Assembly (NCBI RefSeq): GCF_904424705.1
Contig: NZ_CAJGBF010000015.1
Location: 1 to 64,000, forward strand
Length of the DNA: 64,000 nucleotides
Source of the DNA: Rossellomorea arthrocnemi
Lineage (GTDB): Bacteria > Bacillota > Bacilli > Bacillales > Bacillaceae_B
Direction of reading: 5' to 3'
The position numbers were made by a program, and so were the translations under genes. Below the pieces are notes generated by a model. The model was not told the DNA's origin. It did no database searches and was given only the letters and a program-made list of their open reading frames with translations. Every line of letters begins with the position of its first letter. The stretch's first letter is position 1. Shown here one piece after another: positions 43,112 through 50,860 of this stretch.

Positions 43112-43802
43112 CTGTTTGAATTGTGAAGGAGAATGGGTGGAGGCGATGTCTTGGAGGGCATTATTTAACAGAGAGCCTCACTTTCTTTGTCAGGCATGTC
43201 AGGGGAAACTGGAGAAAATAGAAGGGAAACGTTGTATAGGATGTTCCCGGTCAATGGATGATCTGCCTTCTAATCTCGTAAAAGGTGATACCTGTCTGGA
43301 CTGTCATCGGTGGAATCTGGACCCTGAATGGAAGGGAATCCTTCATAAAAATAATTCAGTTTATAACTATAATGATTTTTTGAAAGAATTCCTGGCCAGA
43401 TACAAGTATCGTGGTGACTACGCCTTGGCAAGAGCATTCTCTCATACAATCAAGACGTATCTTGCTAAAACCGAATATGACCTCATCATCCCGATCCCAC
43501 TCAGCGATGAACGCCTCTATGAAAGAGGGTTCAATCAATCTATTGCTCTCCTGGAAGAAGCAGAGGTCCGTCCCTCACCTATCCTCACACGATTGCATAC
43601 GGAAAAACAGTCGAAGAAGACGCGGAAGGAACGCCTTCAACAGAAGCAGGTATTTCAGCTTGAAAAATCGGATCTTACGGGTAAATCCATCCTGTTATTT
43701 GATGATATTTATACGACGGGAACGACCTTAAGACAGGCAGCAAAACGATTGAAGGATGCCGGGGCTGATAAGGTTTCTTCCTTAACTCTCGCCAGGGGTT
43801 AA
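43101..43802 (+). CDS. comFC: Competence protein ComFC, phosphoribosyltransferase fold
   Basis: This 233-aa protein is needed for DNA uptake in competent cells. N-terminal Cys pairs (CLNC, CQAC, CIGC, CLDC) form the zinc region and the C-terminal PRTase motif is ILLFDDIYTTGTT. The order comFA-comFC without comFB differs from B. subtilis; comFB appears absent. A GAGGTCCGTCCCTC dispersed motif sits in frame at 43563-43576 (read as EVRPS) in a loop between RGFNQ and HTEKQSKKTRKER. Confidence 0.92.
   Translation: MESNCLNCEGEWVEAMSWRALFNREPHFLCQACQGKLEKIEGKRCIGCSRSMDDLPSNLVKGDTCLDCHRWNLDPEWKGILHKNNSVYNYNDFLKEFLARYKYRGDYALARAFSHTIKTYLAKTEYDLIIPIPLSDERLYERGFNQSIALLEEAEVRPSPILTRLHTEKQSKKTRKERLQQKQVFQLEKSDLTGKSILLFDDIYTTGTTLRQAAKRLKDAGADKVSSLTLARG
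43563..43576. repeat. GAGGTCCGTCCCTC motif inside comFC
   Basis: Exact copy of the dispersed 14-mer, in frame within comFC and read in a different frame from the DUF1850 copy. Confidence 0.9.
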
Positions 43803-43862
43803 AGCTATCCTCCATTCTGCCGATATAATGGGTAAGAGAAGCTTCACCGGGAGGAAATCATT

Positions 43863-44273
43863 ATGTCAGAAATCATCAACTGTCCACGCTGTAACGCCAT
43901 TTTTATGCAAAATAAATTCCGTGATGTATGCGATAAATGTTTTAAAGAAGAAGAAAAAATGTACGAAACGGTCTATCAATTTTTGAAAAAGCGGGATAAC
44001 CGTGCCGCCTCTATGGATCGTGTCATTGAAGTGACGGGTGTAGACGAGGAACTCCTTTATAAATGGGTGAAAAAAGGCCGAATCCAGACGAGACAGTTTC
44101 CGAATATGGGATATCCTTGTGATAAATGCGGGAAGATTATAGTGACGGGGAGGATTTGCAGTGATTGTTCCTTTGAACTTGCCAGTGATTTGAAAAAGTT
44201 TGAAACGGAGCAGGAATGGAAGAATAAATCAAAGGAATCCAGTCAGAGAACGTATTATACAATGAGAGATTAG
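43863..44273 (+). CDS. yvyF: Flagellar operon protein YvyF
   Basis: This 136-aa protein has the YvyF/TIGR03826 layout: N-terminal Cys motif CPRCNAIF, CDKC, a MerR-like helix region (DRVIEVTGVDEELLYKWVKKGRI) and a second Cys motif CDKCGKII...CSDC. Found in Bacillus between comFC and flgM, with suspected regulatory function. ATG behind GGGAGG. Confidence 0.9.
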   Translation: MSEIINCPRCNAIFMQNKFRDVCDKCFKEEEKMYETVYQFLKKRDNRAASMDRVIEVTGVDEELLYKWVKKGRIQTRQFPNMGYPCDKCGKIIVTGRICSDCSFELASDLKKFETEQEWKNKSKESSQRTYYTMRD

Positions 44274-44323
44274 AACTAGTTGTCAGTAAAACAAATCAGG
44301 AAGAACTAACCAGTCTCTTCTAC

Positions 44324-44350
44324 TAAACAAAACGCGTTTACATCCGATAT
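44324..44350 (+). promoter_or_regulatory. Sigma-D promoter of flgM operon
   Basis: TAAA (44324-44327), 15 nt, TCCGATAT (44343-44350): close match to the sigma-D consensus TAAA-N15-GCCGATAT. It gives FlgM feedback control over the flagellar late genes. Confidence 0.8.
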
Positions 44351-44392
44351 ACTAGATAGAAACAATGGACGTGATGAAAGCGAGGGAAAATG

Positions 44393-44659
44393 ATGAAGAT
44401 TAACAATATCGGGAATCAGAACATTAATCCTTATAAGCGCAACCTTAACAAAATGGACCAGGTAGGCAAAACGGAAAAGACGGCCTCCGACAAAATTGAA
44501 ATCTCTTCTGCTGCAAAAGAGATGCAGGAAGTTTCAAAATTAGGCAAAGAGCGTCAGGCCAGAGTAGAGTCTTTAAAAGATCAGGTCCAGAGCGGAAACT
44601 ACACCATCGATCCGAAAGCCATTGCTAAAGGATTAAAACATTTTTATAGCGGAAACTAA
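44393..44659 (+). CDS. flgM: Anti-sigma-D factor FlgM
   Basis: FlgM binds and inhibits sigma-D until the hook-basal body is complete. 88 aa; the ATG at 44393 (MKINNIGNQNINPYKRN) equals the start of B. subtilis FlgM; an ATG one codon earlier is nearer the ribosome site. The C-terminal sigma-binding helix region KEMQEVSKLGKERQARVESL and VQSGNYTIDPKAIAKGL is typical. First gene from the sigma-D promoter; flgN follows 17 nt later. Confidence 0.93.
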   Translation: MKINNIGNQNINPYKRNLNKMDQVGKTEKTASDKIEISSAAKEMQEVSKLGKERQARVESLKDQVQSGNYTIDPKAIAKGLKHFYSGN

Positions 44660-44676
44660 CAAAGGAGCGAACAAAC

Positions 44677-45171
44677 ATGTCAGCCAATGCATTGATGGCA
44701 ACACTTGAAAAACTATATAAGCTGCATAAAAGTTTGTTCGATCTTTCTGTGGATAAAACCAATGTCATCAAAAAAGGTGATATGAATGAACTCGATCGTG
44801 TATTGAAGGATGAGCAGAAGCACCTGGCCGCCATCAATACGGTGGAAGCTGAGCGACAACGGGAATCCAGCCACTACCTACAATCACAGGGAGTGCCTTT
44901 CAACGAGGCACCAACGATATCTCAGTGTATCGAGCACAGCTCCCCCCAGGAGCAAGAAGCGCTCGCCCATTGGCAGCAAAAACTGGTCGGTATTATCGGA
45001 GAATTGAAGGTTCAAAATGAGCTGAATCAAAAGCTTGTCTATCAATCTCTTCAATTCGTGAATATGAATCTATCCATGACGCAGCAACAGCCGGATCAAT
45101 CAACCTATTCACGTCCTAACGGTGAAAAGAAATCACCGGTAAGTCGTTCCATCTTTGATTCGAAAGCATAG
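44677..45171 (+). CDS. flgN: Flagellar chaperone FlgN (YvyG)
   Basis: This 164-aa helical protein escorts the hook-associated proteins FlgK and FlgL to the export gate. It shows the FlgN pattern LEKLYKLHKSLFDLSVDKTN, IKKGDMNELDRVLKDEQKH. ATG with AAAGGAG upstream. Position directly before flgK supports it. Confidence 0.9.
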   Translation: MSANALMATLEKLYKLHKSLFDLSVDKTNVIKKGDMNELDRVLKDEQKHLAAINTVEAERQRESSHYLQSQGVPFNEAPTISQCIEHSSPQEQEALAHWQQKLVGIIGELKVQNELNQKLVYQSLQFVNMNLSMTQQQPDQSTYSRPNGEKKSPVSRSIFDSKA

Positions 45172-45200
45172 CACTTACTAATTGAAACGGAGGCAACACC

Positions 45201-46778
45201 ATGCGATCCACTTTTATGGGCCTGGAAACGGCGAAACGAGGAATGTACACCCAGCAGGGCGCCCTTTATACAACCGGCCACAACATCTCCAACGCAAATA
45301 CCCCTGGATATACCCGTCAACGAGTCAATTTTGAACAGACGACACCCTATCCTGCCCCTTCTATGAACCGTCCGCAAATCCCGGGTCAAATCGGAACGGG
45401 CGTCGACGCCGGTTCGATTCAGCGCGTGCGTGATTCCTTCCTGGACATGCAGTATAGAGGTGAAAACCAAAAGCTTGGCTACTGGGAAACAAAAATGGAA
45501 GCGATGAAGAAGATGGAAGAAGTCATGAATGAACCATCCGACTCAGGCTTGTCGAAAACGATGGATATGTTCTGGCAGTCCCTTCAGGATTTAGCTGTTA
45601 ACCCGTCCAACTCAGGTGCACGTTCAGTCGTCGTCGAGAGAGGAAAAGCCGTTGCTGAAACGTTCAACTACTTATCATCCTCCCTGACGAGTGTCCGGGG
45701 CGATCTGAAAAATGAGCTGTCTGTCAGTGAAAAGCAAATCAATTCCCTGTCCAAGCAAATCGATAACATCAATAAACAAATAGCCGATGTAGAACCACAT
45801 GGCTATCTTCCCAATGATTTATATGATGAACGGGACCGGTTGATCGATGAACTTTCACAGCATGTTTCCATCCAAACTAGCTACCAATCCAATGGAGGAG
45901 CGTCATCTCCAATTGCAGAGGGAGCAGTGACCGTCACATTGGTCGGAAAAGACGGAAATCTGGCTGTCAACCTGGTCGGAAAAAGTGGAGTGAATGAACT
46001 TACGCTTTCCTACGACGGTCCACAAAATACAGTGGATACCGTAACGATCGGAAATCAGACACTCGACATTAAAGACTTTTTATCCCAAGGCGAAGGAAAG
46101 CTGAGAGCCCTTGTCGATACATACGGCTTCAAAAATAAAGACGGTAAAGCAGAAGGCTCCTACATCAGCATGCTCGATGAACTGGACAGCATGGCATACG
46201 AATTCGCCAAAGCATTCAATGACCAGCATCAACAAGGGGTCACACCTGAACAGATGAATGATCCAAACTTTGATCCGGATAACTTCACGCCAAATACACC
46301 GAAGTTCTTCCAGGATTCTCAGAATGCTTCAGCCGATTTAGATGGTGTGCCAAAAGCAGGCTTCGCTCAAAGAATCCAGGTAGCCGATGAAATGAGCAAT
46401 CTCGATAATATCGCGACAGCAGGTGCAGATAATCCGACCCTCGGTGACGCATCCAATGTCCTGGCGCTAGCCGATATCATCACAACCACTAAACTGCCTT
46501 ATGGAGAAAAAGAAGCCTCATTCCAAGGGCACTTTGAATCCGTGATCGGAAAAATGGCCGTTGAATCACAAGAATCTGTAAGACTCGCAAGCAACTCTGG
46601 CGTACTAAGAGGAGCAGTGGACGAACGCCGCATGTCCGTCAGCGGTGTGTCCCTGGACGAAGAAATGACCGACATGATCAAATTCCAGCATGCCTACAAC
46701 GCCTCTGCCAGAATGATCACACTACAGGATGAAATGCTCGACAAAATCATCAACGGCATGGGTACCGTTGGAAGATAG
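45201..46778 (+). CDS. flgK: Flagellar hook-associated protein 1 FlgK
   Basis: FlgK forms the first junction ring between hook and filament. 525 aa, normal for Bacillus. N-terminal FMGLETAKRGMYTQQGALY and NTPGYTRQRV (flagellar rod/hook motif), and the C-terminal MTDMIKFQHAYNASARMITLQDEMLDKII are diagnostic. Located between flgN and flgL. Confidence 0.96.
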   Translation: MRSTFMGLETAKRGMYTQQGALYTTGHNISNANTPGYTRQRVNFEQTTPYPAPSMNRPQIPGQIGTGVDAGSIQRVRDSFLDMQYRGENQKLGYWETKMEAMKKMEEVMNEPSDSGLSKTMDMFWQSLQDLAVNPSNSGARSVVVERGKAVAETFNYLSSSLTSVRGDLKNELSVSEKQINSLSKQIDNINKQIADVEPHGYLPNDLYDERDRLIDELSQHVSIQTSYQSNGGASSPIAEGAVTVTLVGKDGNLAVNLVGKSGVNELTLSYDGPQNTVDTVTIGNQTLDIKDFLSQGEGKLRALVDTYGFKNKDGKAEGSYISMLDELDSMAYEFAKAFNDQHQQGVTPEQMNDPNFDPDNFTPNTPKFFQDSQNASADLDGVPKAGFAQRIQVADEMSNLDNIATAGADNPTLGDASNVLALADIITTTKLPYGEKEASFQGHFESVIGKMAVESQESVRLASNSGVLRGAVDERRMSVSGVSLDEEMTDMIKFQHAYNASARMITLQDEMLDKIINGMGTVGR

Positions 46779-46792
46779 GCAGGTGAAATGAT

Positions 46793-47698
46793 ATGCGTGT
46801 TACTCAAAGTATGCTAACTGCAAATTCGATGAGGAATTTAAGTTCTTCTTATGGACGAATGGGTCAGCTGCAGGACCAGCTGGCGACAGGGAAGAAAATT
46901 ACGAAGCCTTCGGATGATCCCGTTGTTGCGATGAAAGGGATGTTTTATCGTTCGAACCTGACAGGGATTGAGCAGTATAAACGGAATCTATCGGAACTTT
47001 ACTTATGGATGGAAAACTCGGAGTCAGGAATCGAACAGGCAAATCAAGGTTTGCAGCGTGTTCGGGAATTGACCCTTGAAGGGAAAAACGGAACATTGAG
47101 TCCGGAAGATCGAAAAGCAGTAGCAGTTGAAATTGAACAGATTAAAAATGACCTTGTCAGTGTCGCTGAAACGAAAGTAGCAGGAAGATATATTTTTCAT
47201 GGAACAGATGTTGGGAATTCACCGATCAAAGATGGGAAACCCGCAGACGGAAGTGCTCCACAGGTCGCGGACAATTTAGGCAGCAGTGCTATCGATGCTT
47301 ATCCTGTAGAAGTTTCACAAGGCGTTTCCTTAAAAGCGAATGTTAATCCTAATAAGGTCTTTAATCAGAAACTGTTCGACACCGTCCACAACATCCAAAA
47401 AGCATTGGAGTCGGGAGATGATTCGGCCCTGGATACAGAGCTTGAGAATCTGGATAGTGTAATGAACACACTATCAGCAGAACGTTCTGAACTCGGTGCC
47501 CGTTACAATCGTCTTGAAATGGTAGACGACCGGCTGGGTCAACAGGAAGTAACAGCGAATCGAATTCTTTCAGATAACGAGGATGCCGATATCGAACGCG
47601 TCATCACGGATTTGAAAACCCAGGAAAGTGTCCACAGAGCGGCACTCAGCGTTGGGGCCAGAATCATTCAGCCGACGTTAATGGATTTTCTGCGATAA
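46793..47698 (+). CDS. flgL: Flagellar hook-associated protein 3 FlgL
   Basis: FlgL is the second hook-filament junction protein, 301 aa and flagellin-related. N-terminus MRVTQSMLTANSMRNLSSSY, LATGKKITKPSDDP, and the C-terminal flagellin-like helix TQESVHRAALSVGARIIQPTLMDFL. 14 nt after flgK, ending at a large hairpin. Confidence 0.96.
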   Translation: MRVTQSMLTANSMRNLSSSYGRMGQLQDQLATGKKITKPSDDPVVAMKGMFYRSNLTGIEQYKRNLSELYLWMENSESGIEQANQGLQRVRELTLEGKNGTLSPEDRKAVAVEIEQIKNDLVSVAETKVAGRYIFHGTDVGNSPIKDGKPADGSAPQVADNLGSSAIDAYPVEVSQGVSLKANVNPNKVFNQKLFDTVHNIQKALESGDDSALDTELENLDSVMNTLSAERSELGARYNRLEMVDDRLGQQEVTANRILSDNEDADIERVITDLKTQESVHRAALSVGARIIQPTLMDFLR

Positions 47699-47702
47699 AA
47701 GC

Positions 47703-47755
47703 AAGGGGACTGACCCTTTAAGGTGTTTCGTCACCTTAGGGTCAGTCCCTTTTTA
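47703..47755 (+). terminator. Large hairpin after flgL
   Basis: GGGACTGACCCT/AGGGTCAGTCCC (12 bp) continues as AAGGTG/CACCTT (6 bp) with a two-base bulge and loop TTTCGT; TTTTT follows. It is a strong terminator or attenuator within the late flagellar cluster. GGGACTGACCC hairpins recur in Bacillus genomes. Confidence 0.85.
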
Positions 47756-47772
47756 CATGGAGGTGAGTATGT

Positions 47773-48363
47773 GTGAACGTTCCACAAATAAGATTGCAGT
47801 CCACGTCAGCAGCCCTGAGCATCCGGACGACTCCTGGCCGTATGGACATTGAACAGCCCCCGGCAGAGTTAGACATTCAGCAGCCCCAGGCAAAGATGGA
47901 GATTGAACGAACGCCTTCAAAACTGACCATCGACCAAACCGAGGCCAGGGCAGATATGGACTTGAAATCGGTTCGTCGCAGGATAGAAGAATATTCTCAA
48001 CAAGGGTATGAAGACTGGCTGTCGGGACTTGCCCGTGTCAGCCAGGACGGGGATGAACTCATGATGATCGAGAACGGTGGAGATGCGATTGCCGCCCAGG
48101 CTAAACGGAACAGTGAAGATCCGATGTATGAGTTTAACATAGGATGGATCCCTACTGCAGGAAGCGTCAAAATCAGCTATGACCCCGGAAATGTCAAAGT
48201 GAACGTCGAACCGCAAAAAGTGGTGAATCACTCTCGTCCTCAAAAGCCCAATATACAGTATACTCCAGCCCAGGTGGATGTCAGTTTGAAACGATACGCA
48301 GACTTACAAATTGATTTTGCAAACTTAAAACACGTAGGGATTAACTACGAACAAGAAATATAG
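47773..48363 (+). CDS. yviE: DUF6470 flagellar-cluster protein YviE
   Basis: This 196-aa protein has unknown function and is always found between flgL and fliW in Bacillus. The N-terminus consists of short Gln/Ile-rich repeats (MDIEQPPAELDIQQPQ, KMEIERTPSKLTIDQ), the rest is DUF6470. GTG start with GGAGGTGAG upstream. Confidence 0.88.
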   Translation: MNVPQIRLQSTSAALSIRTTPGRMDIEQPPAELDIQQPQAKMEIERTPSKLTIDQTEARADMDLKSVRRRIEEYSQQGYEDWLSGLARVSQDGDELMMIENGGDAIAAQAKRNSEDPMYEFNIGWIPTAGSVKISYDPGNVKVNVEPQKVVNHSRPQKPNIQYTPAQVDVSLKRYADLQIDFANLKHVGINYEQEI

Positions 48364-48381
48364 AATGAAGGAGTGAAGAGG

Positions 48382-48825
48382 ATGAAAATCAATACGAAAT
48401 ATCATGGAGAAATAGAAGTGAAGTCAGATGATGTTCTGATATTTGAACATGGGATTCCGGGGTTTGGGGAGGAGAAGCAATTTGTATTGTTGCCACTTCC
48501 GGAAAATGAGTGGTTTCATATATTGCAATCGGTGACAACACCTGAACTTGGTTTTGTCGTAACGGATCCATTTTTGTTCTTCAAGGATTATGATTTTGAA
48601 TTGGATCAGGCTAGTGTAGAATTACTGGATTATCCTTCTGAAAAAGAAATACAGGTGCTTTCTATTCTTACCGTACGAGAAGTGCTAAATGAATCTACCG
48701 CGAATTTGCAGGCACCGATCATTCTTAATCTGGCAAATCGTAAAGGCAAACAAGTTATCCTAACCAACACAGACTACCAAACCAAGCACCTGATCTTCGC
48801 ACAGCCTGCAGGAAAGAAGGGGTGA
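48382..48825 (+). CDS. fliW: Flagellar assembly factor FliW
   Basis: FliW binds flagellin (Hag) and, when freed, binds and inhibits CsrA. 147 aa; ATG at 48382 ([17 protein letters not shown]), with GGAG 8 nt upstream. Motifs: IFEHGIPGF near the N-terminus and [20 protein letters not shown] near the C-terminus. Stops 5 nt before csrA; together with hag it forms the partner-switch loop. Confidence 0.96.
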   Translation: MKINTKYHGEIEVKSDDVLIFEHGIPGFGEEKQFVLLPLPENEWFHILQSVTTPELGFVVTDPFLFFKDYDFELDQASVELLDYPSEKEIQVLSILTVREVLNESTANLQAPIILNLANRKGKQVILTNTDYQTKHLIFAQPAGKKG

Positions 48826-48829
48826 GGGG

Positions 48830-49051
48830 ATGCTAGTACTGACAAGAAAAACGGGAGAAAGCATTCAAATTGGGGATGACATTGAGCTAACGGTCATTTC
48901 TGTTAAAGGTGACCAAGTGAAACTCGGGATCAATGCCCCAAAGAACGTAGACATCCATCGGAAAGAAGTCTACCTCTCTATTCAGGAGGAAAACACCGAA
49001 GCTTCGAAAGGAATCGACAATCTGTTTAATCTTTTGCCAAAAAATGATTAA
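48830..49051 (+). CDS. csrA: Translational repressor CsrA
   Basis: CsrA binds GGA sites in the hag leader and blocks flagellin translation. 73 aa, beginning [23 protein letters not shown]-binding RNA contact residues (Leu4, Arg6, Arg44-equivalent) are in the conserved places, [11 protein letters not shown] marks the second RNA-contact region. ATG with GGGGTGAGGGG upstream. The target site lies 120 nt downstream in the hag leader. Confidence 0.96.
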   Translation: MLVLTRKTGESIQIGDDIELTVISVKGDQVKLGINAPKNVDIHRKEVYLSIQEENTEASKGIDNLFNLLPKND

Positions 49052-49069
49052 TTATTTTTCGGAAACTAT

Positions 49070-49095
49070 TAAACACCAGTCGAAACAACCGATAA
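49070..49095 (+). promoter_or_regulatory. Sigma-D promoter of hag
   Basis: TAAA (49070-49073), 14 nt, then ACCGATAA (49088-49095), close to sigma-D consensus. Transcript would carry a roughly 105-nt leader with CsrA sites. Confidence 0.85.
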
Positions 49096-49167
49096 TAGTA
49101 GTGTAAGCAATGAGGAGAAGGGCGGCCGACCTTTAGTACTCGTTGCAAACTAAAAATTAGATAGTTC

Positions 49168-49198
49168 ACATGGATGTGGGCTTACTTTCAAGGAGGAA
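49168..49198 (+). promoter_or_regulatory. CsrA-binding sites in hag leader
   Basis: TTCACATGGATGTG places GGA in the loop of a small ACA/TGT hairpin (CsrA consensus ACANGGANGT) about 30 nt before the start. The Shine-Dalgarno CAAGGAGGA is the second GGA site. This is the same two-site layout as B. subtilis hag BS1/BS2. The hairpin also overlaps the false upstream start at 49174. Confidence 0.8.
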
Positions 49199-49206
49199 AT
49201 TTTGTA

Positions 49207-50813
49207 ATGAGAATTAATCATAATATTGCGGCTTTGAATACTTATCGTCAGTTGAATAGTGCTTCTACAAATCAATCAAAATCTATGGAGAAGTTGTCTT
49301 CAGGTATGCGTATTAATCGCGCTGGAGATGATGCTGCAGGTCTCGCTATTTCTGAGAAAATGCGTGGGCAAATTCGTGGGTTAGATCAAGCTTCAGCAAA
49401 TTCTCAAGATGCAATTTCTTTAATTCAAACAGCTGAAGGTGCTTTAAACGAAACTCACTCAATTCTTCAACGTCAACGTGAATTAGCAACTCAAGCTGCT
49501 AATGATACAAACACAGCAGAAGATCGTAAGAACATTCAAGATGAAATGGATCAATTAGGCAAAGAAATTGATCGTATTGCAGAAACAACTCAATTCAACA
49601 CAAAGAACCTATTGGATGGTTCAATGGATAAAACCACTGCAGCAGTAGCTAATACTACTACTAATACTAATCTGGGGGCATCAGGTGCAGTTGCTACTGC
49701 ATTAACCGCTCTTACTGACAAAGATGGTAATAGTTTAGGTATCACTGCTACTGATACAATTGAAGTTTCTTATGTAAAAGACGGTGCAACAGTTACAAAT
49801 ACTTTTGCAGTAGGTGCAGGTACACTTGGTGATTTAACTAATAGTGATGGTGTTGGTGGAACAGCAGATGCTAACTTAGCTTCTATGGCTGATACCACAG
49901 GTGGGGTAGAGTTTGCTGCAGCCACTTCAGGTGAAACAGGAGCTATTCATGGTTTCACAGTAACTGTTAAAGATGCATCTGGAAATGTAAAAGCTGGTGC
50001 AACAAATTCACTCTCTAGTTTCTCTGAAACCACTCAAGCTACTGATGTTCATTCCGATGGTTCTTCCACATTCCAAATCGGTGCAAACACTGGTCAAAAC
50101 ATCAACCTAGCAATCAAAGACATGGGTTCTTCAGCTCTAGGTGTAAAAGATCTTAAAGTTGGTAACCAAGGTCAAGCTAATGTAGCGATCAAAGTAATTG
50201 ATGAAGCAATTGCAAAAGTTTCTGCTGAACGTTCAAACCTTGGTGCTACTCAAAACCGTTTAGAACACACAATCAACAACCTAAACACATCTTCCGAAAA
50301 CCTAACTGCAGCGGAATCACGTATCCGTGACGTAGATTATGCTTTAGCTGCCTAAGTAGCAACAAGCACAGTCGTCCTGGCTGGTAACGGCCAGAGATCA
50401 TAATTGGGTGAATTGCTGGAAACCCCTTAGAGCTTTTCTTGCCACAACGTAGTTGGAAACGACAAGCGTGATGGCTTTAACAAAAGAAGAGATTGGGCAA
50501 TCAGCAGCCAAGCTCCTGGCTTGAAAGAGTGGAGAAGGTTCAACGACTAGGATAGACCATCTAAGGCGTAGGCTATGATGATGAAATCCGTAGGTGAAAC
50601 AATGGTCATCAGCATTGTGAATCCGAAGTGCCCAACCCCTACTATTTTATAGAGGGTGAAGATATAGTCTGGTCATTTATGAAAGTAAATGTTCGCACGA
50701 TGGCGAAAGAAATGATGAACCAAACGAAGAATTCTATTCTTTCTCAAGCTGCTCAAGCTATGCTAGCGCAAGCCAACCAGCAGCCTCAAGGAGTTTTACA
50801 ACTTCTTCGTTAA
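49207..50813 (+). CDS. hag: Flagellin Hag, interrupted by a group I intron (exons 49207-50337 and 50700-50813)
   Basis: Hag is the filament subunit. ATG at 49207 ([16 protein letters not shown]) with AAGGAGG upstream. Exon 1 encodes D0/D1 N-terminal helices, a variable middle rich in Ala, Thr and Gly (about 155-300) and the C-terminal D1 helix up to RIRDVD. The frame then reads YALAA and stops. The missing last 37 residues, [20 protein letters not shown] onward to the typical end GVLQLLR, are found 362 nt later. Joining GAT to ATG gives a normal 414-aa flagellin. The unspliced product would lack the C-terminal D0 helix needed for polymerisation. Controlled by sigma-D and CsrA/FliW. Confidence 0.93.
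50338..50699 (+). ncRNA. Group I intron (self-splicing ribozyme) in hag
   Basis: The 362-nt insertion has the conserved group I core in order: P-like AATTGCTGGAAACCCC (50411-50426), Q-like AATCAGCAGCCAAGC (50499-50513), R-like GTTCAACGACTAG (50538-50550) and S-like AAGATATAGTCT (50659-50670). GACTA in R pairs with TAGTC in S to form P7. P4 is GCTG with CAGC. The upstream exon ends in T and the intron in G, as required. The R and S forms resemble phage/bacterial IA introns. There is no ORF inside. P1 pairing is weak by eye, so the exact 5' site rests mainly on the protein reading. Confidence 0.88.
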
Positions 50814-50828
50814 TATTGACTTCTTTAT

Positions 50829-50860
50829 TAGAGACTCTAGTATTACTAGGGTCTCTTTTT
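50829..50860. terminator. Terminator of hag (abuts endonuclease stop)
   Basis: AGAGACTCTAG, loop TATT, ACTAGGGTCTCT then TTTTTATTTT. Its end overlaps the stop codon of the convergent endonuclease gene. Confidence 0.9.

Noticed and set aside
50338-50699. Frameshift or pseudogene in hag
   Set aside because: Both coding parts are perfect and in a frame that joins exactly at GAT/ATG, and the insert has ordered group I core motifs. Decay would not give that.
50628-50813. Separate 61-aa gene
   Set aside because: Its second half is flagellin exon 2; the first half is intron sequence with no ribosome site.
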